Source: Nocardia inohanensis NBRC 100128
Lineage (GTDB): Bacteria > Actinomycetota > Actinomycetes > Mycobacteriales > Mycobacteriaceae
DNA: 64,000 nt
Direction: 5' to 3'
NCBI RefSeq assembly: GCF_001612945.1
Contig: NZ_BDBK01000015.1
Location: forward strand, 164,544 to 228,543
Shown here one piece after another: positions 34,638 through 42,706 of the stretch; position 1 is the stretch's first letter, and each line of letters opens with the position of its first letter. The position numbers were made by a program, and so were the translations under genes. The notes below the pieces were generated by a model. The model saw only the letters and a list, made by a program, of their open reading frames with translations, was not told the origin of the DNA and did not search any database.

Positions 34638-35051
34638 TCACTCGGCGGCGGTGCGGCGCGTGCCGGAACGGCGGCGGCCCGTCGGCGCGGGCGCGCGGCC
34701 CAGCACATAGGACTGCACCAAATGGTTCCAGCTACAGGTCCGGCACACCTCGACCACATGCACCGTGAACTCTTCGCGACCCTCGGCCATCCGGAGCAGT
34801 TCCTCCGGTGCGCGAGCCGAGCCGGCCATCTGCCCGAGCCCGTCGCCGTAGACCCACGATACGAGAGTCAACTGCTCTTTCCTGCAAATCGGGCATGTGA
34901 CCTCGCTCCCCCGCCCGTGGAACTTGGCCGCACGCAACAGGTACGGGTTCGCATCACAGACTTCCGCCACGGCCACCCGCCCCGCGTAGACGTCGGCCAG
35001 CAGCGACCGGCGCCGGAGCGCATAGTCCACTACCTGCCGCTGAATTCGCAC
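34638..35051 (-). CDS. DUF5318 family protein with two Cys pairs
   Basis: The 137-aa protein starts VRIQRQVVDYALRRRSLLADV and has two pairs, CPIC (53-56) and CRTC (103-106), that could bind one zinc. It ends in a basic tail (RRRSGTRRTAAE). The family is confined to actinobacteria and its member in M. tuberculosis (Rv0049) also lies beside ponA1; function unknown. The GTG at 35051 is preceded by TACTCT and 7 bases, the spacing of a leaderless transcript. It is divergent from padR and 110 bases upstream of ponA1. Confidence 0.85.
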   Translation of the reverse strand: MRIQRQVVDYALRRRSLLADVYAGRVAVAEVCDANPYLLRAAKFHGRGSEVTCPICRKEQLTLVSWVYGDGLGQMAGSARAPEELLRMAEGREEFTVHVVEVCRTCSWNHLVQSYVLGRAPAPTGRRRSGTRRTAAE

Positions 35052-35264
35052 GGCACCCAGAGTACTTGCGGTGACCGGCAGCCCGCACTCCCCAGAGAGA
35101 CTCTTGGCGTATCCCAAGGTAACGACTGATCTCGCGCCGGTCCGGGTAACTCGTCGGGCACCCCCGAAATCGGCTCGCTCCTGACCGCGGGCACGGATGC
35201 ATGACTCCGACGGCCTCCCAGCCGTCCGCTGAAGTGTCGGAGAGGCGGTTCAGTGCGCGCGTAA

Positions 35265-35281
35265 TATATCGGCGCGATATA
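35265..35281. promoter_or_regulatory. Palindromic operator before padR-ino1
   Basis: TATATCG-GCG-CGATATA is a perfect 17-bp palindrome, markedly AT-rich for this genome, 59 bases before the padR start and between the divergent DUF5318 and padR genes. PadR regulators commonly bind their own promoter; this is the obvious candidate site. Confidence 0.6.
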
Positions 35282-35339
35282 GTTTGGAACTGCATCCATC
35301 GGTTAGATCTGAAACGAACCAGTCAGGGGGTGAGGCCCG

Positions 35340-35897
35340 GTGCTCGAGTTGGCAATCCTCGGGCTGCTCCTCGAATCGCCGATGCACGGCTATGAACTGC
35401 GCAAGCGGCTCACCGGCCTGCTCGGACCGTTCCGCGCCTTCTCCTACGGGTCGCTGTATCCGACCCTGAAGCGAATGCAACTGGACGGTCTTATCGCTGA
35501 GGAGAGCCCGCAAGGTTTGACCACGCGACGTGCGCGGCGGGTTTACCAACTGACTGAAACGGGGCGGGTGCGGTTCGCGGAACTACTCGCGGACACCGGG
35601 CCCCAGAACTACACCGACGACGGCTTCGGCGTTCATCTGGCCTTCTTCAGCCGCACCCCCGCGGAAGCGCGGATGCGGATCCTGGAGGGGCGGCGGAGGC
35701 AGGTCGAGGAGCGCCGAGAAGGACTGCGGGAGGCCATCAAGCGAGCCAGCGGGCAACTGGATCGCTACACCCGCCAGCTCCATCAACTCGGTCTCGAATC
35801 AAGCGAGCGTGAAGTGCGCTGGCTCAACGAGTTGATTGCTGCGGAGCAATCGACGAAGGCGGCACCACAGAAAGAGGGAAATATCGGCCATGAGTGA
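35340..35897 (+). CDS. PadR family transcriptional regulator
   Basis: The 185-aa protein has the PadR winged-helix domain (LELAILGLLLESPMHGYELRK, FSYGSLYPTLKRMQLDGLI, RRVYQLTETG) and a C-terminal helical dimerisation region (residues 100-180). GTG start with CAGGGGGTGAGG upstream. It overlaps ino1 by 8 bases, so both are co-translated. In M. tuberculosis the same pair is Rv0047c-ino1; the ligand is unknown. An AT-rich palindrome upstream is its likely operator. Confidence 0.93.
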   Translation: MLELAILGLLLESPMHGYELRKRLTGLLGPFRAFSYGSLYPTLKRMQLDGLIAEESPQGLTTRRARRVYQLTETGRVRFAELLADTGPQNYTDDGFGVHLAFFSRTPAEARMRILEGRRRQVEERREGLREAIKRASGQLDRYTRQLHQLGLESSEREVRWLNELIAAEQSTKAAPQKEGNIGHE

Positions 35898-36984
35898 CAT
35901 CAACACCGAAGTACGGGTGGCCATCGTCGGCGTAGGAAACTGCGCGTCTTCCCTGGTCCAGGGCGTGCACTTCTACAAGGACGCCGACGAGAACGCGACC
36001 GTCCCCGGTCTCATGCACGTCAAGTTCGGGGCCTACCACGTCCGCGATGTGAAGTTCGTCGCCGCGTTCGACGTCGACGCCAAGAAGGTCGGGTTCGACC
36101 TCTCCGACGCGATCTTCGCCAGCGAGAACAACACCATCAAGATCTCCGACGTGCCGCCGAGCGACGTCACCGTGCAGCGTGGTCCGACCCTCGACGGCAT
36201 CGGCAAGTACTACGCGCAGACCATCGAACTCTCCGAGGCCGAGCCGGTCGACGTGGTGAAGGTGCTGAAGGACAACAAGGTCGACGTCCTCGTCTCCTAC
36301 CTGCCGGTCGGTTCTGAAGAGGCGGACAAGTTCTACGCGCAGTGCGCCCTGGACGCCGGCGTGGCGTTCGTCAACGCGCTGCCCGTGTTCATCGCTTCCG
36401 ACCCGGTCTGGGCGCAGAAGTTCGTCGACGCCGGCGTGCCGATCGTCGGTGACGACATCAAGTCCCAGGTCGGCGCGACCATCACGCACCGCGTGATGGC
36501 CAAGCTGTTCGAGGACCGCGGCGTGGTGCTGGATCGCACGTACCAGCTGAACGTCGGCGGCAATATGGACTTCAAGAACATGCTCGAGCGGGAGCGCCTG
36601 GAGTCCAAGAAGGTCTCCAAGACCCAGGCCGTGACCTCGAACCTCGAGGGTCCGCTGGCGGGCAAGGTGCACGACCGCAATGTGCACATCGGCCCGTCGG
36701 ACTACGTCGAGTGGCTCGACGACCGCAAGTGGGCGTACGTCCGCCTCGAGGGTCGTGCCTTCGGTGATGTGCCGCTGAACCTGGAGTACAAGCTCGAGGT
36801 GTGGGACTCGCCGAACTCGGCCGGCATCATCATCGACGCCGTGCGCGCCGCGAAGATCGCCAAGGACCGCGGCATCGGCGGACCCGTCATCCCGGCCTCG
36901 GCCTACCTGATGAAGTCCCCGCCGAAGCAGCTCGCCGACGACGTCGCGCGCGCCCAGCTCGAAGCCTTCATCATCGAGGGTTAG
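35890..36984 (+). CDS. ino1: Inositol-3-phosphate synthase
   Basis: The 364-aa protein is a full-length actinobacterial-type enzyme: NAD-binding VAIVGVGNCASSLVQG (residues 9-24), GDDIKSQVGATITHRVM, LNVGGNMDFKNMLE, and the C-terminal SPNSAGIIIDAVRAAKIA. It converts glucose 6-phosphate to inositol 3-phosphate, the source of inositol for phosphatidylinositol, lipoarabinomannan-type lipids and mycothiol. The ATG at 35890 gives the usual MSDINTEVRV start. A strong terminator follows at 37055. Confidence 0.98.
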   Translation: MSDINTEVRVAIVGVGNCASSLVQGVHFYKDADENATVPGLMHVKFGAYHVRDVKFVAAFDVDAKKVGFDLSDAIFASENNTIKISDVPPSDVTVQRGPTLDGIGKYYAQTIELSEAEPVDVVKVLKDNKVDVLVSYLPVGSEEADKFYAQCALDAGVAFVNALPVFIASDPVWAQKFVDAGVPIVGDDIKSQVGATITHRVMAKLFEDRGVVLDRTYQLNVGGNMDFKNMLERERLESKKVSKTQAVTSNLEGPLAGKVHDRNVHIGPSDYVEWLDDRKWAYVRLEGRAFGDVPLNLEYKLEVWDSPNSAGIIIDAVRAAKIAKDRGIGGPVIPASAYLMKSPPKQLADDVARAQLEAFIIEG

Positions 36985-37054
36985 ACAACTCTCGCAACTC
37001 TCAGGGGCAAGCCCTGAAACCCCGAGGGTGGGGCTGGTACTCGCTCACGAACAA

Positions 37055-37095
37055 GGCGGGGCCGCGATCCAATCGCGGCCCCGCCCTTCGTTTTT
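37055..37095 (+). terminator. Intrinsic terminator after ino1
   Basis: Two perfect 14-base arms (GGCGGGGCCGCGAT and its complement) with a 3-nt loop are followed by CTTCGTTTTT. It ends the padR-ino1 transcript and could also serve the convergent GyrI-like genes. Confidence 0.9.
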
Positions 37096-37100
37096 GGTAC

Positions 37101-37526
37101 TCAGTCGAGGGAGACGTAGACCTCTACGGAGGTCGGGCCGGTGTAGCGCTCGATCTCGGCGGAGTGAGAGCGGGTGATGGTGCCCGCGTTCTCGGCCTTG
37201 GCGACCTTGGCCCAGGCGGTGCGGAGCAGGTCGTAAGGCTTGTCGGAGACAACGAATTTCGCGTAGCGGCCGGACGGGATGCGGGTCACCACATCTCCGG
37301 TGTCGAGATCACCCAGGTCCGATAGCTCGTAGCCCAAAACCGCTACGGCGTGGTCGTTCTGGCCGATGTAGGCCGCCACGCGCTCGATCTTCTTCTCGCG
37401 TGCCAGGTAGCGGTCCCAGGTGAAGTTGACCAGGTCCAGGTCGCGTGCGGTGACCTCGCGCCCCGCCAGGGGAATGGTGAGCCCGCCGACCAGGAACGGA
37501 TCCAGGGTGACGATTTCGAAGTCCAC
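37101..37526 (-). CDS. GyrI-like/effector-binding domain protein
   Basis: The 141-aa protein (FLVGGLTIPLAGRE, FTWDRYLAREKK, VAVLGYELSDLGDL, IPSGRYAKFVVSD, VEVYVSLD) has the GyrI-like small-molecule-binding fold without a DNA-binding part. Family members bind hydrophobic compounds or act as hydrolases of toxic chemicals. It follows a paralogue by 5 bases; the two are about one-third alike by eye. The substrate is unknown. Confidence 0.82.
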   Translation of the reverse strand: MDFEIVTLDPFLVGGLTIPLAGREVTARDLDLVNFTWDRYLAREKKIERVAAYIGQNDHAVAVLGYELSDLGDLDTGDVVTRIPSGRYAKFVVSDKPYDLLRTAWAKVAKAENAGTITRSHSAEIERYTGPTSVEVYVSLD

Positions 37527-37531
37527 GGCCC

Positions 37532-37987
37532 CTACCCCTCCACGCTCGTATCGAGCGCGACGAAAATCTCCACCGTCCGGGAATCCGGATAGTGCTCGAA
37601 ATCCCCGGTGTACGCGCGGGTCAGCTGGCCCGTCGCCTCCAGATCCCAGACGGTGCGCCAGATCGACACCACGGTGTCGCCGAGGTTGTCACCGTTGCGG
37701 ACGAAGCGCGCGAAGGTGCCGGCGGGGACGCGAGCCAGCACATCGCCGGGCAACAGGTCGTCGAGGGATTTGCACTCGTAGCCGACGATATGGGTCAGGT
37801 ACGAGCCGATCTCCGGCGCGTGATCCACGTATGCGGTGGCCGGCGGGCCCGGCAGGTCGCGCGCCATGGTGCGCTTCCACGCCTCTTCGACCTTCGCGCG
37901 GCGCGGTCCTTCGACCGCGAGAGCCGGGCTGCGTAGCACCGTTCCGGCTACCAGCGTCTCGTGGCGTTCAACGACATTGAATTCCAC
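37532..37987 (-). CDS. GyrI-like/effector-binding domain protein, paralogue
   Basis: The 151-aa protein starts VEFNVVERHETLVAGTVL and contains YLTHIVGYECKSLDDL, VPAGTFARFVRNGD and VEIFVALDTSVEG, paralogous to the downstream protein. The GTG at 37987 is chosen because AGGGG lies 8 nt upstream; longer starts exist but add a low-complexity stretch not seen in the family. The pair is probably co-transcribed. Confidence 0.8.
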   Translation of the reverse strand: MEFNVVERHETLVAGTVLRSPALAVEGPRRAKVEEAWKRTMARDLPGPPATAYVDHAPEIGSYLTHIVGYECKSLDDLLPGDVLARVPAGTFARFVRNGDNLGDTVVSIWRTVWDLEATGQLTRAYTGDFEHYPDSRTVEIFVALDTSVEG

Positions 37988-38185
37988 CGGCGTCGCCCCT
38001 AAGTCTCGTGCTGTGTCCGACCCCACCCTGCTCCCACCCGCATCCTGCCACCATTCGCCGGAGTCGCTGGCATCGGTAGCCGGTTCCACCATATCCGCGG
38101 CTGCCCATGGATGGGGCGCGGTAGCCGCGCAAACATGATCAACACCGGATCACGGTGAAGAGTAGCGGTGGCGGGCGCGCCTTCA

Positions 38186-38203
38186 CACCCCCGAATGGGG
38201 GTG
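38186..38203. terminator. Hairpin downstream of ponA2
   Basis: CACCCCC-GAAT-GGGGGTG, a perfect 7-bp stem with a 4-nt loop, lies 38 bases past the stop of the second PBP gene, without a T-run. It is a plausible terminator on the minus strand. Confidence 0.45.
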
Positions 38204-38240
38204 GCGCATAACGAATCGGCGCGTCGCGGGGGCATCCGGG

Positions 38241-40433
38241 CTAGCCGGGGACCGGAATGCTGAGCCCGGGGAAGATCTCGACCTGCCGCGGCGGTTCGGC
38301 CGGCGGAATGATCACCACCGGATCCTGCTGCTGGGCGGGGCCGGGATTCAGGATGTCCCAGTTCGCGTTGGCGGGCGGCGAACCGGGCAGCGGATCGGGA
38401 TTGGGGAACTGTTCGACGGGTGTGCCCTCCAGCGCGCCGTCCATGGTCTGCTTCCAGATATCGGACGGCAAGCCGGAACCGTAGATGGCGGCCCCGCCCC
38501 GGGTCCGGATGGGTTGGGACTGTTCGGTTCCCACCCACACCGCGGTCGCCAGCGACGGCGTGAAACCGACCATCCAGGCGTCCTTGTTCTGGCCGCTGTC
38601 GCCGAGTTGGGTGGTGCCGGTCTTGGCGGCCGAGGGACGGCCCGCCAGATTGTGCCCGTTGGAGTAGGCGGCGATGGGCAGCATGGCCTGGGTGACGGTA
38701 TCGGCCACGGCCGGGGTGATGCGCTGTTCGGTCCGCTGCGGGTCGGCGGCGCGATCGAGCAGCACCCGGCCGTCCGCGGTGGTCACCTTCTGTACGAAGT
38801 AGGGGGCGCGATAGGCCCCCGACGCGGCGAGGGTGGCGTACGCCGAAGCCATGTCGATGGGCCGGACCGAGTACGCGCCCAGCACGATCGAGGGCAGCGG
38901 CGGGCCGCCGTCCTCGGTGAGCGTCTTACCCGCCACGCCCGGAATCGATTCCGGGATGCCCGCCTGATGTGCCGCGTTGGCAATGGCTTTCGGGCCTTCG
39001 AACAGCGATTGGGTGAGCCGGTAGAAGCTGGTGTTGAGCGAGCGCTTGAACGCTTCGGAGAGCGGGCAGGTGCCGCAGGTCTCGCCGCCCACGTTCTGGA
39101 TCTTCTCGCCGTTCACGGTGACCGGACTGCTGTCGATCTTGTAGCTCATGGTGATGCCCTGTTGCAGGGCGGCCAGCACCGCGAAGGTCTTGAAGGCGGA
39201 ACCGGTTTGCAAGGGGGCTTGCGCGAAATCGAATCCGATACCGTCCGGTCCGCCGTAATAGGCGCGCACCGCACCCGTGCGCGGATCGATCGACACCACG
39301 GCCGTGCGCAATTCACCGGGCTGCCCGCCCAGCGACCCGCTCACCGCGTTCAGCGCCGCCTGCTGCGCCCGCGCGTCGATGGTCGTGATGATCTGGAGCG
39401 CACCGGTATTCAATTCCTGCTCGCTGATCCCGGAGGCGCGCAGCTCCCGCAGCACCTGCGCCCGGATCAAACCCTCCGGGCCGCGCGGAATGCTGTCGTC
39501 GAGTTCGGTGACCGGCACGATGTTCGGGAACACGGTGGCGGTGCGCGCCTGGCGGTTCAGCGCGCCCATCTCCACCATGCCGTCGAGCACATACGCCCAG
39601 CGCGCCTTCAGCTGCTCGAGATGCGTCTCCGGATCGAGCGCGGACGGGGTGCGCACCACGGCCGCCAGCACCGCGCCTTCGGCGAGGGTCAGCTCCGGAA
39701 CGGGTTTGGCGAAGTACGCCTTGGCCGCCGCCTGGATGCCGTACGCGCCGCGACCGTAGTAGATGGTGTTCAGGTAGGCGGCGAGAATGTCGTCCTTGCT
39801 CCATTCGCGGGCCATCTTGGCGGAGATGATGAGCTCGCGCATCTTGCGGCTCAAGGTCCGTTCGGAACTGAGGAAGGCGTTCTTCACGTATTGCTGGGTG
39901 ATGGTGGAGCCGCCGCCCGCGTCTTCCTTACCGGCGAAGTTGTCGCGGGCCGCGCGCACGAATGCCGAGGTGGAGTAGCCGGGATTGGTGTAGAAGTTGC
40001 GGTCCTCCGCCGAGAGCATGGCCAGCCGCACCGGTTGCGGGACATCGGTGAGCGGCACCGGGACCCGATTGCCCTCCGGCGGAACGACCTTCGCGATCAC
40101 GGTATTGCCGTCGGAGGTGAGGATGGTGGCGATCTGATTGGTCTGCACCGAGGCCGGGTCCGGAATCTCCGCACTCCAGTAGGCGAGTCCGAACAGCGCG
40201 GCGGGCAGCACCACCAGGATCGCGAACAGCATGACCAGCACCCGGAACACCCGGTACCCGCGTGACCGCTTGGGCCGCTGCGAGTTCGACGGCTCTTCTG
40301 GCGGTTTCGACCGTTTGCGCGGCCGGCTGTGCGAAGGTTGACGCCTGGAATTGGCGGTAGCGAGCTCATTCCAGCCAGCCATGGTGGCGTACGGTGCCGG
40401 ATCACTGCGACGCCGTTTACGGGACGAGCTCAC
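38241..40433 (-). CDS. Second class A penicillin-binding protein
   Basis: The 730-aa protein has a short basic cytosolic start (VSSSRKRRRSDP), one membrane anchor (YRVFRVLVMLFAILVVL), a GT51 domain (SAEDRNFYTNPGYSTSA, STITQQYVKNAFLSSE, YLNTIYYGRGAYGI) and a transpeptidase domain with GSAFK, SLN and KTGTTQLGD. It lacks the long N-terminal disordered region and most of the C-terminal tail of PonA1 but shares the closing motif (GLSIPVPG here, GFSIPIPG there). The GTG at 40433 is 6 nt after GAGGAG; the ATG at 40439 would touch that site. It could be a ponA1 duplicate with a different regulation. Confidence 0.92.
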   Translation of the reverse strand: MSSSRKRRRSDPAPYATMAGWNELATANSRRQPSHSRPRKRSKPPEEPSNSQRPKRSRGYRVFRVLVMLFAILVVLPAALFGLAYWSAEIPDPASVQTNQIATILTSDGNTVIAKVVPPEGNRVPVPLTDVPQPVRLAMLSAEDRNFYTNPGYSTSAFVRAARDNFAGKEDAGGGSTITQQYVKNAFLSSERTLSRKMRELIISAKMAREWSKDDILAAYLNTIYYGRGAYGIQAAAKAYFAKPVPELTLAEGAVLAAVVRTPSALDPETHLEQLKARWAYVLDGMVEMGALNRQARTATVFPNIVPVTELDDSIPRGPEGLIRAQVLRELRASGISEQELNTGALQIITTIDARAQQAALNAVSGSLGGQPGELRTAVVSIDPRTGAVRAYYGGPDGIGFDFAQAPLQTGSAFKTFAVLAALQQGITMSYKIDSSPVTVNGEKIQNVGGETCGTCPLSEAFKRSLNTSFYRLTQSLFEGPKAIANAAHQAGIPESIPGVAGKTLTEDGGPPLPSIVLGAYSVRPIDMASAYATLAASGAYRAPYFVQKVTTADGRVLLDRAADPQRTEQRITPAVADTVTQAMLPIAAYSNGHNLAGRPSAAKTGTTQLGDSGQNKDAWMVGFTPSLATAVWVGTEQSQPIRTRGGAAIYGSGLPSDIWKQTMDGALEGTPVEQFPNPDPLPGSPPANANWDILNPGPAQQQDPVVIIPPAEPPRQVEIFPGLSIPVPG

Positions 40434-40603
40434 GAACATCTCCTCACTGGAGCGTCGAAAAAGCTTGCGTACGGGACGCCGCAGACAGCGCTGTGCGGCG
40501 CGACCCATGCTAGTGGACACACCCGACCGGTCGGGGCTATTGGGCGCGCCGCCCGCAGAAAGGAAATCGGGTCGGGGGCCCACGCGGTACCCCGCCCCAG
40601 TAA

Positions 40604-40700
40604 GGGGTTCGGGGCTAGGCGGAACCCTGTCGCCCAGGCAGGGGGTTCGGGGCTAGGCGGAACCTGTCGCCCTGGTAGGGGGTTCGGGGGCGAAGCCCCC
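40604..40700. repeat. Tandem 37-38 bp repeat plus hairpin
   Basis: The unit beginning GGGGTTCGGGGCTAGGCGG starts at 40604 and 40642, with a third partial start (GGGGTTCGGGGG) at 40679; spacing is 38 and 37 bases. The third copy runs into GGGGGC-GAA-GCCCCC (40686-40700). It lies between the sugB-like stop and the ponA2 start; the hairpin may terminate the sugar-importer transcript. Confidence 0.75.
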
Positions 40701-40730
40701 GAAATCCCTATCTCTTGCTGAGTCGAAGGC

Positions 40731-41630
40731 TCAGCTCTTCACACCACCAGCGGTCAGACCGGAGATGATCCGCCGCTGGAAGAGCAGCACCATGATCACC
40801 AGGGGAATGGTGACGATCGTGCCCGCCGCCATGATCGCCGCATAGGGCTGGACCAGCGGGTTGTTACCCGAGAAGCGAGCAACCGCCACCGTCACCGGCT
40901 CGGTCTTGTCGGACGAGAGCAGCCGCGCCAGCAGATATTCGTTGACCGCCGCGATGAAAGCCAGGATGGCAGTGGTGAATACGGCCGGAGCCGCCAGCGG
41001 CAGCATGATCAACCGGAACGCCTGGAACCGCGACGCTCCGTCGATGCGCGCCGCTTCCTCCAGCTCCCAAGGCAATTCGGTGAAGAACGACGCCAGGATG
41101 TACACCGTCATCGGCAGCACGAACGAGATATTCGGAATGATCATGGCCTGGTAGTGCCCGATCCACCCGATATCGGTGAACAGCTGGAACAGCGGCGTCA
41201 CCAGCACCACCACCGGGAACATGGACGCCGAGAGAATCAGCCCCGACACCACGTACTGCCCCTTGAAGGTCAGCCGCGCCAGCGCGTACGCCGCCATCAC
41301 ACCGATGACCAGCGCGACCACCGTGGTGAACAATCCGATGATCACGCTGTTGCCCAGCGCCCGCCCGAAGTCGTTGCCGCGGCTGGTATCGAAGGCATTG
41401 CTGAAGTTCTCGAACGTCACGTGGGTGGGCCACGGCGTGTTGTCGAACTGGTAGTCCGGATCGCGCAGCGCGGTCACGACCATCCAGTAGAACGGCCCGA
41501 GCCCCCACACCAGCACGATCAGCGCGCCCAGATAGACGCGCCCCGACGCCAGCTTCTTGGTCCACGGAACCGCCTGTGCGACCGGCTGCTTCGGCGCGGC
41601 GGCCGGTTCCTTCGTCATATTGCTGCTCAT
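40731..41630 (-). CDS. sugB: ABC sugar transporter permease, SugB-like
   Basis: The 299-aa protein has six membrane segments and the permease EAA loop EEAARIDGASRFQAFRLIMLP. It resembles the SugB component of the mycobacterial trehalose importer (LpqY-SugABC) in size, order and neighbours. The ATG overlaps the sugA stop by 4 bases, as in coupled permease genes. The ATPase gene is not adjacent; the best candidate lies at 51110-52180. Substrate identity (trehalose) is inferred. Confidence 0.88.
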   Translation of the reverse strand: MSSNMTKEPAAAPKQPVAQAVPWTKKLASGRVYLGALIVLVWGLGPFYWMVVTALRDPDYQFDNTPWPTHVTFENFSNAFDTSRGNDFGRALGNSVIIGLFTTVVALVIGVMAAYALARLTFKGQYVVSGLILSASMFPVVVLVTPLFQLFTDIGWIGHYQAMIIPNISFVLPMTVYILASFFTELPWELEEAARIDGASRFQAFRLIMLPLAAPAVFTTAILAFIAAVNEYLLARLLSSDKTEPVTVAVARFSGNNPLVQPYAAIMAAGTIVTIPLVIMVLLFQRRIISGLTAGGVKS

Positions 41631-42661
41631 CAGTGCGCCTCCCGCTGTGCTTCCTGGGTGCGAACCGCATTGGCCCCCAGCACCTTCACCAGCAGGAACG
41701 CCACCGTGAAGATGAGCAGGAAGGTGATGATCGACAGTGCCGAAGCGCTGTTGGGCCCCTGCCGCACCTGATCCACCACCAGCATGGAGATGGTCCGGGT
41801 ATTGGCATTCGACTGCGTCATGATGGCCGGCAGGTCGTACATGCGCAGCGCGTCCATGGTGCGGAACAGCACCGCCACCAACAGCGCCGGCTTCAGCAGC
41901 GGCATCGTGATGTGCCGGAACCGCTGCCACGCTGTCGCACCGTCGACCTTCGCGGCCTCGTACACGTCCTCCGGAATGACTTGCAGCCCGGCCAGAATCA
42001 GCAATGCCATGAACGGCGTGGTCTTCCACACGTCCGCGGCGATCACCGCGAACCGCGACGGCCATTCGTCGACGGTCCACAGGATGTGGGTGCCGAGCAC
42101 CCGGTTCACCACGCCGTCGTACTGGAACATGAACTCCCACAACCGCGCCGTGACGGCGGTCGGGATGGCCCACGGAATCAGCACGGCCGCGCGCAGCAGC
42201 GCCCGGCCCTTGAAGGTCTTGCCCATGATCATGGCCATGCCGAGCCCGATGGTGGCCTCGAGCGTCACCGTGATCACCGTGAAGAACAGCGTGACCCCGA
42301 TGGCCAGCCAGAACTGCGAGCCCAGATTGCCGGTGGGGCAGCTGACCGTCTCACCGAAGCTGTTGGTGCACTGCTGCATCAGCCAGTGCGTGTAGTTGTC
42401 GAAGCCCGCGTTGCCGCCTTCGACGAACATGCCGGTGGCGGGATCGAGCCCGGAATCCTTCTGGAACGACATGATCAGCGCCCGGACCACCGGATAGCCG
42501 ATCACCACCGCCAGCGCGAGCAGCACCGGCGTCACGAACAGCCAGGCTTTCGCCGTACCGGACATGCCGGTACGGCGCTTCGGCTGGGACGCAGTGGGTT
42601 TCGTGGACATGTCGGGCAGATCGGGCGGCGCGACCTCGGTCGCTCCCGAAGGACGTGACAC
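41630..42661 (-). CDS. sugA: ABC sugar transporter permease, SugA-like
   Basis: The 343-aa protein has a cytosolic start, six membrane segments (first AWLFVTPVLLALAVVIGYPV) and the EAA loop YEAAKVDGATAWQRFRHITMP. A large extracytoplasmic loop follows the first membrane segment with two Cys (QQCTNSFGETVSCPTG). The GTG at 42661 was chosen because AGGAG lies 10 nt upstream. It pairs with the SugB-like permease and the LpqY-like lipoprotein. Confidence 0.88.
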   Translation of the reverse strand: MSRPSGATEVAPPDLPDMSTKPTASQPKRRTGMSGTAKAWLFVTPVLLALAVVIGYPVVRALIMSFQKDSGLDPATGMFVEGGNAGFDNYTHWLMQQCTNSFGETVSCPTGNLGSQFWLAIGVTLFFTVITVTLEATIGLGMAMIMGKTFKGRALLRAAVLIPWAIPTAVTARLWEFMFQYDGVVNRVLGTHILWTVDEWPSRFAVIAADVWKTTPFMALLILAGLQVIPEDVYEAAKVDGATAWQRFRHITMPLLKPALLVAVLFRTMDALRMYDLPAIMTQSNANTRTISMLVVDQVRQGPNSASALSIITFLLIFTVAFLLVKVLGANAVRTQEAQREAH

Positions 42662-42706
42662 CGGTTCTCTTCTCCTGCGGGACGGACTCGTCAAGACGGG
42701 AGAATC

